DNA of 64,000 nucleotides from Lebetimonas sp. JH292 (GTDB lineage Bacteria; Campylobacterota; Campylobacteria; Campylobacterales; Nautiliaceae), in NCBI RefSeq assembly GCF_000523275.1, contig NZ_ATHQ01000001.1:1-64000 (forward strand), in the 5' to 3' direction. Numbering within the stretch: position 1 is the first letter of the stretch; every line of letters begins with the position of its first letter. This document shows, piece by piece, positions 54,089-62,325 of the stretch. The notes under the pieces were generated by a model. That model did not search any database and was not told the DNA's origin. It saw only the letters and a list, made by a program, of their open reading frames with translations. The translations under genes and the position numbers were made by a program.

Positions 54089-54567
54089 AAACTTTTAAAT
54101 TTTTCTTTATAAGGTTTTATAAAAAAAGCAATTTTTTCTTTAAGCTGTTTGAATTTTTCTTTTAATTCTAAAAACAGAGGATTTTTTTCTATCTTTTCAT
54201 ACAGAAAATATCCAAACTGAATAATTTTATATTTCATAAGCCTGTCTTTATTTCTTTTAAAAATATCAACACTCGGAATATAAATAATTATTTTTAAAAT
54301 ATAAAACAGACTTCCTGTAATTACAAAGCCCTTGGCAGCTAAAAAAACACCTATTGTAGCCGAGGTTTCAGCAAGAATTACTATAAATACAAAAGAAAAA
54401 AGCAAAACCAAATCATTGCTGTTTTCAATAAATCGCATTATTCTTTCATAAAAATGAAAATTTTTTATAAATAAAAGAAGCTTTTTTGCCGAATTTACAA
54501 CTACTTCTTCAAATAAAAACCATAAAAAGAAAAAAAGATATTCTAAAAACTTTTTTATTTTCTTAAT
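54064..54567 (-). CDS. Uncharacterised membrane protein, apparent ATT start
   Basis: From the internal ATG at 54438 the protein has 124 residues, but the frame runs on upstream with sensible sequence ([21 protein letters not shown], then [19 protein letters not shown]) to an ATT at 54567-54565. GGAG lies six bases before that ATT and a TAG blocks the frame further up, so ATT appears to be the start, giving 167 residues. Three hydrophobic segments are followed by a Lys/Phe-rich cytoplasmic tail ([23 protein letters not shown]). Family not recognised. It overlaps PAP2 upstream and DedA downstream, suggesting a role with them. Confidence 0.6.
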   Translation of the reverse strand: MKKIKKFLEYLFFFLWFLFEEVVVNSAKKLLLFIKNFHFYERIMRFIENSNDLVLLFSFVFIVILAETSATIGVFLAAKGFVITGSLFYILKIIIYIPSVDIFKRNKDRLMKYKIIQFGYFLYEKIEKNPLFLELKEKFKQLKEKIAFFIKPYKEKFKSFWRKMWKQ

Positions 54568-55123
54568 TTTTAACTCCTAAAATTTTATTCCATATAAAAA
54601 TAGCAATGTCATTTAATTTCTGCAATTTTTCTTTTAATGAATAAATTATTATTGCAGAAATTAATCCAACGAAAAATCCTCCAATTATATCAAAAGGCCA
54701 GTGAACACCAACATACACCCTTGCAATTCCACAAAGAAGAGCCAATAAAAACGCAAAAATTCCTATAATTCTTGTAGATTTGAACATCAAAAGCATAAAT
54801 GCAATTGAAAAAGTTAGTGTTGCATGGTCTGATGGAAAAGAGTTTTCTGGCTTATGATGAATTAGCAGCGTTCCTATATGAACCATAAAAGGTCTTGGAT
54901 GAAAATAAATAAGAGTAATTATTTGATTAAGTAAAAGTCCCATCATTGCGGAATAAAAAGCAAATAATGATTCATTTTTTCTTTTACTAAACCATAGATA
55001 AATTAAAATAATTGCAAAAATAAATGGTGTTGTTTTAGCACTTAAAATCATAATTTCATCTAACAGATGATTATATCCCGCTAAAGAATTAATATCTAAA
55101 AACCATTCTTTATTAAGCCCCAT
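54563..55123 (-). CDS. PAP2-family membrane phosphatase
   Basis: The 186-residue enzyme has five or six helices and the three acid-phosphatase motifs: a KR-like first motif seen in HPRPFMVHIG, ENSFPSDHATLTFS, and RVYVGVHWPFDIIGG. BcrC-type undecaprenyl-diphosphate phosphatases and lipid-phosphate phosphatases look like this. First gene of an operon with a DedA protein and a two-component system. Confidence 0.9.
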   Translation of the reverse strand: MGLNKEWFLDINSLAGYNHLLDEIMILSAKTTPFIFAIILIYLWFSKRKNESLFAFYSAMMGLLLNQIITLIYFHPRPFMVHIGTLLIHHKPENSFPSDHATLTFSIAFMLLMFKSTRIIGIFAFLLALLCGIARVYVGVHWPFDIIGGFFVGLISAIIIYSLKEKLQKLNDIAIFIWNKILGVKN

Positions 55124-55142
55124 TATATTCCCTTTTTAAGGA

Positions 55143-55174
55143 ATTATAATGGGGAAAATGAAAAAAGAATGAAA
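55143..55174 (-). promoter_or_regulatory. Promoter of the PAP2-DedA-RR-HK operon with TTTCATT heptad pair
   Basis: On the minus strand TTTCATT (55174-55168), CTTT, TTTCATT (55163-55157), 8 bases and a perfect TATAAT (55148-55143), 20 bases before the PAP2 start. The 7-mer is the same as in the divergent region at 29.1 kb. Candidate autoregulatory site of the operon's own regulator. Confidence 0.66.
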
Positions 55175-55192
55175 ATATATTTTAATTCATAA

Positions 55193-56272
55193 CTAAAACT
55201 CTATAATAAAAATATTTTGTCCATCTTCATATCTGTAATCTAATTTCATATTATGAAACTTCAAAATTGAAAAAACTATATACAACCCTAACCCCATTCC
55301 GTGATTATGCGTTTTTATATCATTATGAAAGGGATTAAAATAACTTTTTAAAGGTTTTGGAAGTCTATTCCCTTTTGAAATAAACAATAGCCGGTTTTTA
55401 ACCTGTTTAATAATTATTTTATGGTCTTTTGAATATTTTAAACCGTTATCAATAAGATTCTTTAAAGCCAAAGACAAAAGTTCTATATCTCCTTTTATTT
55501 TAGTATTCTCATCTATTGAAACTGTTATATTTTCAATCTCTTTTTTTTCAAGTAGATATACAGAAAAAGCTTTTTCTGATAGCTCTTTTAATGTAAAAGT
55601 AGTTTTATTTAAATGATAATTTTTTGAAATAACCTGTTCCGCTTTTGCAAAATCGTTAATTAAATAATTTAATTTGTCAAATATTTTAATTAAACGTTTT
55701 TTTTGTTTTTCATCATTTACCAACTCACTTACTATTTTTCCTTTTGCAATAGGGGTTTTAAGCTCATGCATTATTGTTCTCAAAAACAGATTGCGCGAAT
55801 TAAGCAATAACTCTTTTTCTCTTATATTTTTAATTATTAAAAAATATATAAAAATTAATATAATTAAAAACATAAAAAAAACCGCATATAAAAAATAACC
55901 CGTTTTTCGTATATTAGAAGGTTTTTGTACACAAATTTCAAAAAAAGGTGTTCTAATAAAAAGATAAATTTTATCTTTATAAAAAAAGAGATTAAAATTT
56001 CTTCTGTGAATTTTAAAATTATATTTTTTTAAAAATTTTCTACAATTTTTTACCTGTTTAAATCCAATACTATTCAATAATTCCAAACTTTCTTTATAAT
56101 TTAATCTATTCTTGTGTATATATCTTATTATAGGTGTATATTGCCTGATAGTTTTTATATAGTTTTTATGCTTTATCTCTTTTTGAATAAAAAAAAAGCC
56201 TGTTGATATAACAATTAAAATTATTATAAAAAAAATACGTAATTTATTTTCTAAAGAAAGATTAATTTTCAT
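55193..56272 (-). CDS. Sensor histidine kinase of the Spy-linked two-component system (ArsS/CpxA-like)
   Basis: This 359-residue kinase has membrane helices near 10-27 and 128-148 around a periplasmic domain of about 100 residues, H-box RTIMHELKTPIAKGKI, N-box LKNLIDNGLKYSK and G-box GMGLGLYIVFSIL. The D-box is degenerate (LLFISKGNRLPKPL). This shape is that of ArsS-type kinases of Campylobacterota. It overlaps the regulator by 4 bases. Confidence 0.9.
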   Translation of the reverse strand: MKINLSLENKLRIFFIIILIVISTGFFFIQKEIKHKNYIKTIRQYTPIIRYIHKNRLNYKESLELLNSIGFKQVKNCRKFLKKYNFKIHRRNFNLFFYKDKIYLFIRTPFFEICVQKPSNIRKTGYFLYAVFFMFLIILIFIYFLIIKNIREKELLLNSRNLFLRTIMHELKTPIAKGKIVSELVNDEKQKKRLIKIFDKLNYLINDFAKAEQVISKNYHLNKTTFTLKELSEKAFSVYLLEKKEIENITVSIDENTKIKGDIELLSLALKNLIDNGLKYSKDHKIIIKQVKNRLLFISKGNRLPKPLKSYFNPFHNDIKTHNHGMGLGLYIVFSILKFHNMKLDYRYEDGQNIFIIEF

Positions 56273-56940
56273 TCGCTAAGCCTGTATCCCATACCTCTTA
56301 TTGAAAAGATATATTTGGGATTTTTTGCATTGTCATTTAATTTTTTTCTAAGTCTTCCGATAATTACATCCAGGCTTTTACCGTAAAGGTCGTTTAAAGT
56401 TTCACAATTTTCAATGATATATTCTCTTGAGAGTGTGGTGTTTTTGTTTTTAATTAAAACGAGTAATACTTCATATTCCGCATATGTTAAATTCAGTATT
56501 TTATCTTTAAAATTTCTAACCTGTTTTTTTTCATCGTAATCAAACAAACTTTTTTTAATAATTTCTTTCTTTTTGTTTCTTCTTAAAAGACTCATGATAA
56601 CAGCATACATTTCTTTTGGGTCGTACGGTTTTGGAAGATAATAATCAGCCCCTCTCTCCAGCCCCAAAACTTTATCGGCAACATCGCTTCTTGCACTTGA
56701 AATAATTATAGGAATATTGCTTTTTTTCCTTATTTCTTTACAAACTTCCAAACCGTCAATTCCGGGAAGAGTCAAATCCAAAATCACTAAATCATAATTT
56801 GAAAAATTAGTAACAAGGCCCATATAAGGGTCTTGGTAATTTGTTATTTTAATATTGTATTTTTCTAAAAGCTCCCCTAAAAATTCTGCAAATTCAGGGT
56901 CATCTTCTATCATTAAAACATTTATCATTTTAATCTGCAC
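56269..56940 (-). CDS. OmpR-family response regulator of the Spy-linked system
   Basis: The 223-residue regulator has MIEDDPEFAEFLG, phospho-acceptor in LVILDLTLPGIDGLEVCKEI, IIISSARS, YLPKPYDPKE, and a winged helix (LTYAEYEVLLVLIKNKNTTLSR, VIIGRLRKKLNDNAKNPKYIFSIRGMGYRL). It resembles ArsR/CpxR. It overlaps the Spy gene by 16 bases and the kinase by 4. Confidence 0.93.
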   Translation of the reverse strand: MQIKMINVLMIEDDPEFAEFLGELLEKYNIKITNYQDPYMGLVTNFSNYDLVILDLTLPGIDGLEVCKEIRKKSNIPIIISSARSDVADKVLGLERGADYYLPKPYDPKEMYAVIMSLLRRNKKKEIIKKSLFDYDEKKQVRNFKDKILNLTYAEYEVLLVLIKNKNTTLSREYIIENCETLNDLYGKSLDVIIGRLRKKLNDNAKNPKYIFSIRGMGYRLSE

Positions 56941-57365
56941 TGTTTTAATTTTCTCATTTCAAGCATCAGTTTTAACTGCTCTTTTTGATTATCGTTTAAC
57001 ACGTTATAAATTTTTTCAATAAGTTCTGCCTGGCGTTTTATGGCATTTTCTCTTCTGTTTTCCAAAATCTGAATAAATTTGCTTTTATTAAAAGATGTTT
57101 TTGTAAATGCATCACTTACATTTTCACTGTTGCATCTTGCATTTTTTATAATATCTCTTATTTTCATTCTTTGCTCTTTTGATAAATCGAGTTTCATAAC
57201 CATTGCTATAACAGAATTGCCTCTTTTATGTTTTTTACCGTCTTTTATATTATGCTTTGGAGGCATCGGTTGCATTTGATTTTGCATACTTTGAGGTCCA
57301 AATGCAAAAGCTGATGAGGTAATTAAAGCTACTGCCAACACTGAAATTAGTTTTTTTGTTTTCAT
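56925..57365 (-). CDS. Spy/CpxP-family periplasmic protein
   Basis: The 146-residue protein has a signal peptide (KKLISVLAVALITSSAFAF), a Met/Pro/Gln/His-rich stretch (about 23-50) and a helical core with LTxxQ-type repeats: LDLSKEQRMKIRDII and LNDNQKEQLKLML. Spy/CpxP proteins are periplasmic chaperones or metal sensors and damp their kinase. The gene order Spy-RR-HK fits a CpxP-CpxR-CpxA-like loop. The Met/His-rich stretch may bind copper. Confidence 0.85.
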   Translation of the reverse strand: MKTKKLISVLAVALITSSAFAFGPQSMQNQMQPMPPKHNIKDGKKHKRGNSVIAMVMKLDLSKEQRMKIRDIIKNARCNSENVSDAFTKTSFNKSKFIQILENRRENAIKRQAELIEKIYNVLNDNQKEQLKLMLEMRKLKQCRLK

Positions 57366-57397
57366 TGAAAACTCCTTTTTATTTTTTTTGCAAAAAA

Positions 57398-57450
57398 ATT
57401 ATAACCCTTTAAAGTAAATAAAAAATAAATAGAAAGTAAATGAAAGTAAA
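57398..57450 (-). promoter_or_regulatory. Promoter of the Spy-RR-HK operon with four tandem TTTA(C/T)TT heptads
   Basis: Minus strand, downstream to upstream of the -10: TATAAT (57403-57398), 8 bases, TTTACTT (57418-57412), TTTA, TTTATTT (57429-57423), 4 bases, TTTACTT (57440-57434), 3 bases, TTTACTT (57450-57444). The first three repeats have an 11-bp period. It is the longest heptad array in the window and a likely target of this operon's regulator. Confidence 0.66.
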
Positions 57451-57461
57451 CAAGAGAAAAA

Positions 57462-58340
57462 TTATACGTTATATCCTAATTCCCTTGCCACCCTTTTTAT
57501 ATTCTCAAGCCTTTTCTCAATTGGAGGATGAGAAGCAAATAATTCCATAAATCCCACAATTCCAAATGCTTTCATTTCAGCAGGAAGCGCAATTTTTTCT
57601 TTTGGAATCTCTCCAAGTTTTGCTAAGGCATAATAAATTCCCTCCGGCCCGTCTATTTTTACTGCCCCGGCATCGGCTTTATATTCCCTGTATCTGCTAA
57701 ACCACATGGCGATTATTGTGGCAAATATGCTTAAAACCATCTCAAGTGCAAATGAAATTGCCATATATGTAAAAGGATTTACATTTCCTTCCTCATCTTT
57801 CGGTGCAACAATATTTGCTATCAGGCGTGAAATAAAAAACACAATCGAATTCAACACACCCTGGACTAATGTCATTGTTATCATATCCCCGTTTTTGATG
57901 TGATTTATTTCATGTGCTAATACGCCTTCAATTTCTTTTGTGTCCAGCATATCAAAAAGGCTTGTTGAAACAGCTACAAGTGCATTGCTTTTAGAAGGGC
58001 CTGTTGCAAACGCATTCGGAGGACCATCAAATATCCCGACTTCCGGCATAGGAATACCGGCGTTCCCTGCAAGTTTTGCAACGGTGTCAACAAGCCACTT
58101 TTCAGCTTCATTTGAAGGAGTTTCAATAACCCTGACACCCGCACTCATTTTTGCAAGCCATTTAGATAGCATTAGTGAAATTATACTGCCGCTAAATCCA
58201 ACAATTACCGCCAAAACTGCAAGTCCGCTCACAGTTCCTGGGTCTAACCTGATGTGAAAAACAGCTTCTATGATAAATATTGTTAAATATATTGAAGCCA
58301 TAACGGCAAGGTTCATAATAATAAGCATTAAAATTGCCAT
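57462..58340 (-). CDS. htpX: HtpX-family membrane zinc metalloprotease
   Basis: The 292-residue protease has N-terminal membrane helices (about 3-27 and 36-62), the M48 zinc site GVLAHEINHIKNGD near residues 136-149 and further helices at 150-205. EYKADAGAVKI supplies the third ligand. LAGNAGIPMPEVGIFDGPPNAFATGPSKSNALVAVSTSL is a family block. HtpX degrades misfolded membrane proteins. In E. coli it belongs to the Cpx regulon, matching the Cpx-like operon directly downstream. Confidence 0.95.
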   Translation of the reverse strand: MAILMLIIMNLAVMASIYLTIFIIEAVFHIRLDPGTVSGLAVLAVIVGFSGSIISLMLSKWLAKMSAGVRVIETPSNEAEKWLVDTVAKLAGNAGIPMPEVGIFDGPPNAFATGPSKSNALVAVSTSLFDMLDTKEIEGVLAHEINHIKNGDMITMTLVQGVLNSIVFFISRLIANIVAPKDEEGNVNPFTYMAISFALEMVLSIFATIIAMWFSRYREYKADAGAVKIDGPEGIYYALAKLGEIPKEKIALPAEMKAFGIVGFMELFASHPPIEKRLENIKRVARELGYNV

Positions 58341-58374
58341 TTCTCCTCCTTAATTTTTTAAATTATACAAAAAT

Positions 58375-59877
58375 TCAGTTAATTTTGGATGATTTTCTAA
58401 TCATCAAATAATAGATAGTAACTGTAGGAATTGTAACATTTAAAACTGTTACTATTATCATTAAAATTCCAAGCTGCGAATAATCCTGAGGAACAATTAT
58501 TTTCCCGTTTTGGACAATCTGTCTGCTGATTATAAAAATTTGATTCAAATACTTCGTGAGTATTCCCCCAGCCGTTAAAGCTAAATTCATAAGACTTGCC
58601 ATAAGCGCAAACCATGTAGCCCTTTTCCCTTCGGGTGCATGTATTGCAATCAGTGTCAAAAGGGGTATCATACTAAGCTGATCAAACGGAGATTCAACAG
58701 CGGTATCTATAATTGCAACAGTTTTTGGAGCCAATCCCATTGCTTGGGGAATTCCATAATAAAGTCCGATTATAGGTAAAAACAGTATGGTGGTTACAAT
58801 TGTAAGCCACAAAAGCGTGTAATGGGCAGGTTTTTTTGCTATAAAATCGCTGAAAAGCCACATTCCCAATATTGAAAGTATTGCACCTATTTGGGCAAGT
58901 GTACCGAAAAACGCTTTATTAAAATGCAATACATCTATTTCCCACCACTGAAGCCCCGGACCGACACTCGGCATTGCACGGTAAATAAAAATAACAATTG
59001 CCGTTTTTATAATAAATTTTCTTTTTATTTCATTTATATCTTTTAAAACCAGACTCAGCATATAACTTATAACAGCCAAACTTACAATAAAAATAATATC
59101 CTGGGAATGTTTAAAAAGAAAAGCCAATATTTTATTATCCCATTTTTGATATTCAGCATATCCCATTAAAACAACAAACACCGCAAAAATGAGCCCTCCG
59201 CACAAAATTTTACAGTTAATTGGACTCGGTTTTGCAACATCAAGTTTGACCAATGTAACTCCTGTAACCGAAATTAAAGGTATTAAAAGAGCAATTTCAA
59301 ACACTTTTTCATAAGGAAGAATCTCGGCAATCCATCCGCTTAAGCCTGCCACCAAAACTGCAGCCAAAGATATTGCAAGTCTTCCTAAAATCTGAACATA
59401 TGCGAGCTCTTCCTCCACTTTTTCTTCAGGCTGGTTTCTGTCCACAACCTCGGTGCTCATTGTATCCGCCACAACATCCTGAAGGACAAATCCTATAACA
59501 CTTAAAAATGAAGCTATAATATAAACATTGTCTTTAGAGCTGAATTGTGCCCAGGAATGATTTCCAGCAAGTCCTATTAGCAAAATAGTCCCCATTGCTA
59601 TAAATCCAGCACCTATATACACATAAGCTCTTCTTTGTGAACCGAATATCGGAATACTGTCTACAAGTTGCCCGAAAACCATTTTTATAGTCCAGGGGAC
59701 ACTTAGCCAAACACCAAGGGAAATTAAAGCGGCAGCTGAAAGATGCAGCTGTTCTTTTACCCAGAAGGTCTCGGCAACCCCGCTTATACCGCTTGCTCCG
59801 TATGCAAAATAGACCATAAGTAGAGGTAAATATTTAATTTTAAAATGCTTTATAGGATTTAATAGAGAATTTTTAAT
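58375..59877 (-). CDS. MFS transporter, apparent ATT start
   Basis: This protein (500 residues from ATT) has about twelve to fourteen helices and MFS blocks: VPWTIKMVFGQLVDSIPIFGSQRRAYVYIG after helix 2, and VLQDVVADTMSTEVVDRNQPEEKVEEELAYVQILGRL in the middle. It resembles the folate-biopterin/BT1-like branch. The first ATG (59817) starts inside what looks like helix 1 (LPLLMVYFAYGASG). The frame continues to ATT at 59877-59875, adding KNSLLNPIKHFKIKYLPLL, with AAGGA four bases before it and a TAA 9 bases upstream. Substrate unknown. Confidence 0.82.
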   Translation of the reverse strand: MKNSLLNPIKHFKIKYLPLLMVYFAYGASGISGVAETFWVKEQLHLSAAALISLGVWLSVPWTIKMVFGQLVDSIPIFGSQRRAYVYIGAGFIAMGTILLIGLAGNHSWAQFSSKDNVYIIASFLSVIGFVLQDVVADTMSTEVVDRNQPEEKVEEELAYVQILGRLAISLAAVLVAGLSGWIAEILPYEKVFEIALLIPLISVTGVTLVKLDVAKPSPINCKILCGGLIFAVFVVLMGYAEYQKWDNKILAFLFKHSQDIIFIVSLAVISYMLSLVLKDINEIKRKFIIKTAIVIFIYRAMPSVGPGLQWWEIDVLHFNKAFFGTLAQIGAILSILGMWLFSDFIAKKPAHYTLLWLTIVTTILFLPIIGLYYGIPQAMGLAPKTVAIIDTAVESPFDQLSMIPLLTLIAIHAPEGKRATWFALMASLMNLALTAGGILTKYLNQIFIISRQIVQNGKIIVPQDYSQLGILMIIVTVLNVTIPTVTIYYLMIRKSSKIN

Positions 59878-59942
59878 AGCTTCCTTTTATATTTATCAAC
59901 ATTAGCCTTTTTTGACTATAATTATAATAAAAAAGGCAACAT

Positions 59943-60008
59943 ATGGTTAATGTAATTAAAGGTGATATAAGAGATTTCAAAGCAGATTTTATAATTGTAA
60001 TCAAATAA
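59943..60008 (+). pseudogene. 5' remnant of a macrodomain-type gene
   Basis: The 21-codon frame MVNVIKGDIRDFKADFIIVIK matches the first strand and loop of macrodomain (ADP-ribose-binding) proteins, usually xIxGDIxxxxxDxIVNAAN, and then stops at the convergent cyclase gene. Only the start remains. Upstream lies a 9-bp AT-rich hairpin (59905-59937, GCCTTTTTT with AAAAAAGGC). The match is short, so the call is tentative. Confidence 0.35.
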
Positions 60009-60714
60009 TTTTAATCAGATAACCGTTTTTGCCTGTTTTTTTGACCTCGTACATAATTTTATCCGCAGTTTTAATAAAATTTTCAAGTTTTAAATTTTTT
60101 GCAGGTTCCCTTACATAAACGGCTCCTATACTTACTCCTATTTTAAAATTATCTTTTATCTTAATATTATTGATTTTTTCTAAAAGAATATTTAAAAATT
60201 TTTCAAAATTTTCAAAATTAGACGGTATTGTAAAAATCAGAAATTCATCCCCTCCCAATCTGCAGTATGCATCGTTTGATCGTAAAAAGGTCTGTTTTAC
60301 AATATCAGCAACTTTTTTTAATATTTCATCACCATATTTATGCCCAAAAGTGTCATTAATATTTTTAAAACCGTCTAAATCAAAAAAAATTAAAGCGAAT
60401 GATAATTTTTCTCTTTTAGCAACGGAAAACAATTTTTCCACATCATACATAAATTTATACCTATTAGGCAACATTGTTAACATATCATAATGGGCAAGAC
60501 CGGAAAGTTGCTTAGTGAATTTCAAGCCTATAAAATGATGAATTATAATAATAAACACAACAGATAATTGTATAAAAAAAGAAATTCTATTCTGTGTAAA
60601 AACAAAAGCGTTTATTAATAAAACAGTAATTAAAAAAAAGTGTTCGGCAATAATTCTATATTCAGATAATTTTATATTGAAATACATTGAAAATTTAAGC
60701 CCCCTCTTTTTCAT
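60001..60714 (-). CDS. Membrane-anchored diguanylate cyclase (GGDEF)
   Basis: The 237-residue protein has two membrane helices (about 20-40 and 45-65) and one complete GGDEF domain (LTMLPNRYKFMYDVEKL, FFDLDGFKNINDTFGHKYGDEIL, RLGGDEFLIF, KTADKIMYEVKKTGKNGY). The active-site GGDEF is intact, so it should make cyclic di-GMP. No inhibitory RxxD site was seen at the usual place. It is the second GGDEF protein in the window. Confidence 0.93.
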   Translation of the reverse strand: MKKRGLKFSMYFNIKLSEYRIIAEHFFLITVLLINAFVFTQNRISFFIQLSVVFIIIIHHFIGLKFTKQLSGLAHYDMLTMLPNRYKFMYDVEKLFSVAKREKLSFALIFFDLDGFKNINDTFGHKYGDEILKKVADIVKQTFLRSNDAYCRLGGDEFLIFTIPSNFENFEKFLNILLEKINNIKIKDNFKIGVSIGAVYVREPAKNLKLENFIKTADKIMYEVKKTGKNGYLIKII

Positions 60715-60809
60715 AGAACAAAATTATTAATACCATATTAAAATTAAACTAATATTAAAAATTAAAGTTTATAAAAATAATATCAAAGACTTATTTTAAC
60801 ATAATAATA

Positions 60810-62264
60810 TTACTCTAAATTTTTTATACCTTCAAAAGCAATATCTATCATTTTATCGATTTCATCTTTTTTTATAACATAAGGCGGCATAAAATATATT
60901 ACATTTCCAAGAGGTCTAAGTAAAACTCCGTTTTTTAACCCGTATTCATATACTTTAAGGCCCATTCTCCTCTCCCATGGATAATCAATCATTTCTATTG
61001 CGCCAATCATCCCGGTCTGACGGATTTCTTTTACATTTTTTAATTTTTTAAATTCCTGCATTCTATCCCATATATATTTGCTTATCATTTCATTGTATTC
61101 TAAAATACTCAAATTTTCATTTTTCACTTTACACTTTTCACTTTTAACATCAAATTCCCATTTTTCATCATGGCAACTCTTCAAGTAGCCAGATGAGCAA
61201 AGCTCATTTTCCATTTTCCATTTTTCATTTTTCATTATAAGTTCCCATTCTCCATTACTTTCAATCCACTTTCCGTTCTCAAATATATCGAGTGTTGCAT
61301 TGGCGGCCGCACACCCGAGGGCATTGGCAGTATATGAATGCGAATGTAAAAATGCTTTTAGTTCTTTATAATCACAGTAAAATGCGGAGTATATCTCATC
61401 TGTAGTAAGTACAACGCTTAAAGGCAGATAGCCACCTGTAAGCCCCTTGCTTAAGCACATAAAATCTGGCTTTATTCCGGCCTGCTCACAGGCAAACATG
61501 CTCCCGCTTCTACCAAACCCAACGGCAATTTCATCGGCAATAAAATGAATATTAAATTCTTCACACAGTTTTTTAAGCCCTTTTACAAAAGAAGGAGAAT
61601 GCATTTTCATATAACCCGCACACTGTATAAGAGGCTCTATTATTAATGCACTTACTTTTTTATGATATTTTTCAAAAATTATTCTGGTTTTATCTAAAGC
61701 TTTTTTAGTTTCCTCTTCGCTTTTGTCTTTCGGAATCGGAACAGTCATGTTTTTTATTAAAATTTCTTTATATGTGTCTTTGTAAAGACCCACATCACCC
61801 ACACTTAAAGCTCCTATTGTCTCACCGTGATAGGAATTCTCAAGAGAGAAAAAAAGAGGTCTGGTTTTACCTCTGTTTTTCCAGTAATGAAAGCTCATTT
61901 TTATGGCAACCTCCACGGCAGAGCTTCCGTTATCGGCATAAAAAACCTTATCAAACCCACTCAGTTTGCAAAGCCTTTCGCTGAGCCTTATGGCCTGGGG
62001 ATGGGTAAATCCTGCAAAAATTACATGTTCAAGCGTTTCAAGCTGTTTTTGAATTTTTTTGTTAATATAATTATTGCTGTGGCCAAAAAGATTAACCCAC
62101 CAGCTGCTTATGGCGTCAATATATCTGTTTCCTTCGAAATCCTCCAAATAAACACCCTCACCTTTTTTTATCGGTATTAACGGCAAAAATTCGTGATCTT
62201 TCATTTGAGTGCACGGATGCCAGTTGTATTTTAAGTCTTTTTTCATAATTTCTCTGTTTTTCAT
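60810..62264 (-). CDS. bioA: Adenosylmethionine--8-amino-7-oxononanoate transaminase (with repeat insertion)
   Basis: The enzyme (484 residues from the ATG at 62264, which has AAAAAAGGGATTTTTA before it) makes 7,8-diaminopelargonate in biotin synthesis. Family blocks are intact: WHPCTQMKDHE, SSWWVNLFGHSNNYINKKI, GSSAVEVAIKMSFHYW, IADEIAVGFGRSG and the PLP lysine in CLSKGLTGGYLP. Between FENGKW and LEYNEMISKYIWDRM lies about 50 residues of repeat-derived sequence (KNEKWKMENE, KSEKCKVKNEN) absent from normal BioA. The insertion is in frame and in a surface region, so activity may survive. An upstream start at 62486 overlaps the divergent gene and is unlikely. Confidence 0.9.
   Translation of the reverse strand: MKNREIMKKDLKYNWHPCTQMKDHEFLPLIPIKKGEGVYLEDFEGNRYIDAISSWWVNLFGHSNNYINKKIQKQLETLEHVIFAGFTHPQAIRLSERLCKLSGFDKVFYADNGSSAVEVAIKMSFHYWKNRGKTRPLFFSLENSYHGETIGALSVGDVGLYKDTYKEILIKNMTVPIPKDKSEEETKKALDKTRIIFEKYHKKVSALIIEPLIQCAGYMKMHSPSFVKGLKKLCEEFNIHFIADEIAVGFGRSGSMFACEQAGIKPDFMCLSKGLTGGYLPLSVVLTTDEIYSAFYCDYKELKAFLHSHSYTANALGCAAANATLDIFENGKWIESNGEWELIMKNEKWKMENELCSSGYLKSCHDEKWEFDVKSEKCKVKNENLSILEYNEMISKYIWDRMQEFKKLKNVKEIRQTGMIGAIEMIDYPWERRMGLKVYEYGLKNGVLLRPLGNVIYFMPPYVIKKDEIDKMIDIAFEGIKNLE
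61113..61263 (-). repeat. In-frame degenerate repeat inserted in bioA
   Basis: The minus strand has two blocks of ATGAAAAATG/GGAAAATGG-type and GTGAAAAGTG/TAAAGTGAAAAATG-type units separated by about 50 bases of unlike sequence (near 61160-61205). The units match those in intergenic gaps at 4.5, 12.5 and 24.3 kb. The total length is close to 150 bases, a multiple of three. Confidence 0.65.
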
Positions 62265-62325
62265 TAAAAATCCCTTTTTTCGGATGTTTTTTTTTATTAT
62301 AATATCAAAAAACAAAAGGCAGTTA

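Noticed and set aside
59905-59937. Hairpin GCCTTTTTT/AAAAAAGGC as a terminator
   Set aside because: The stem is mostly A-T and no T run follows on either strand in the needed place; left unassigned.
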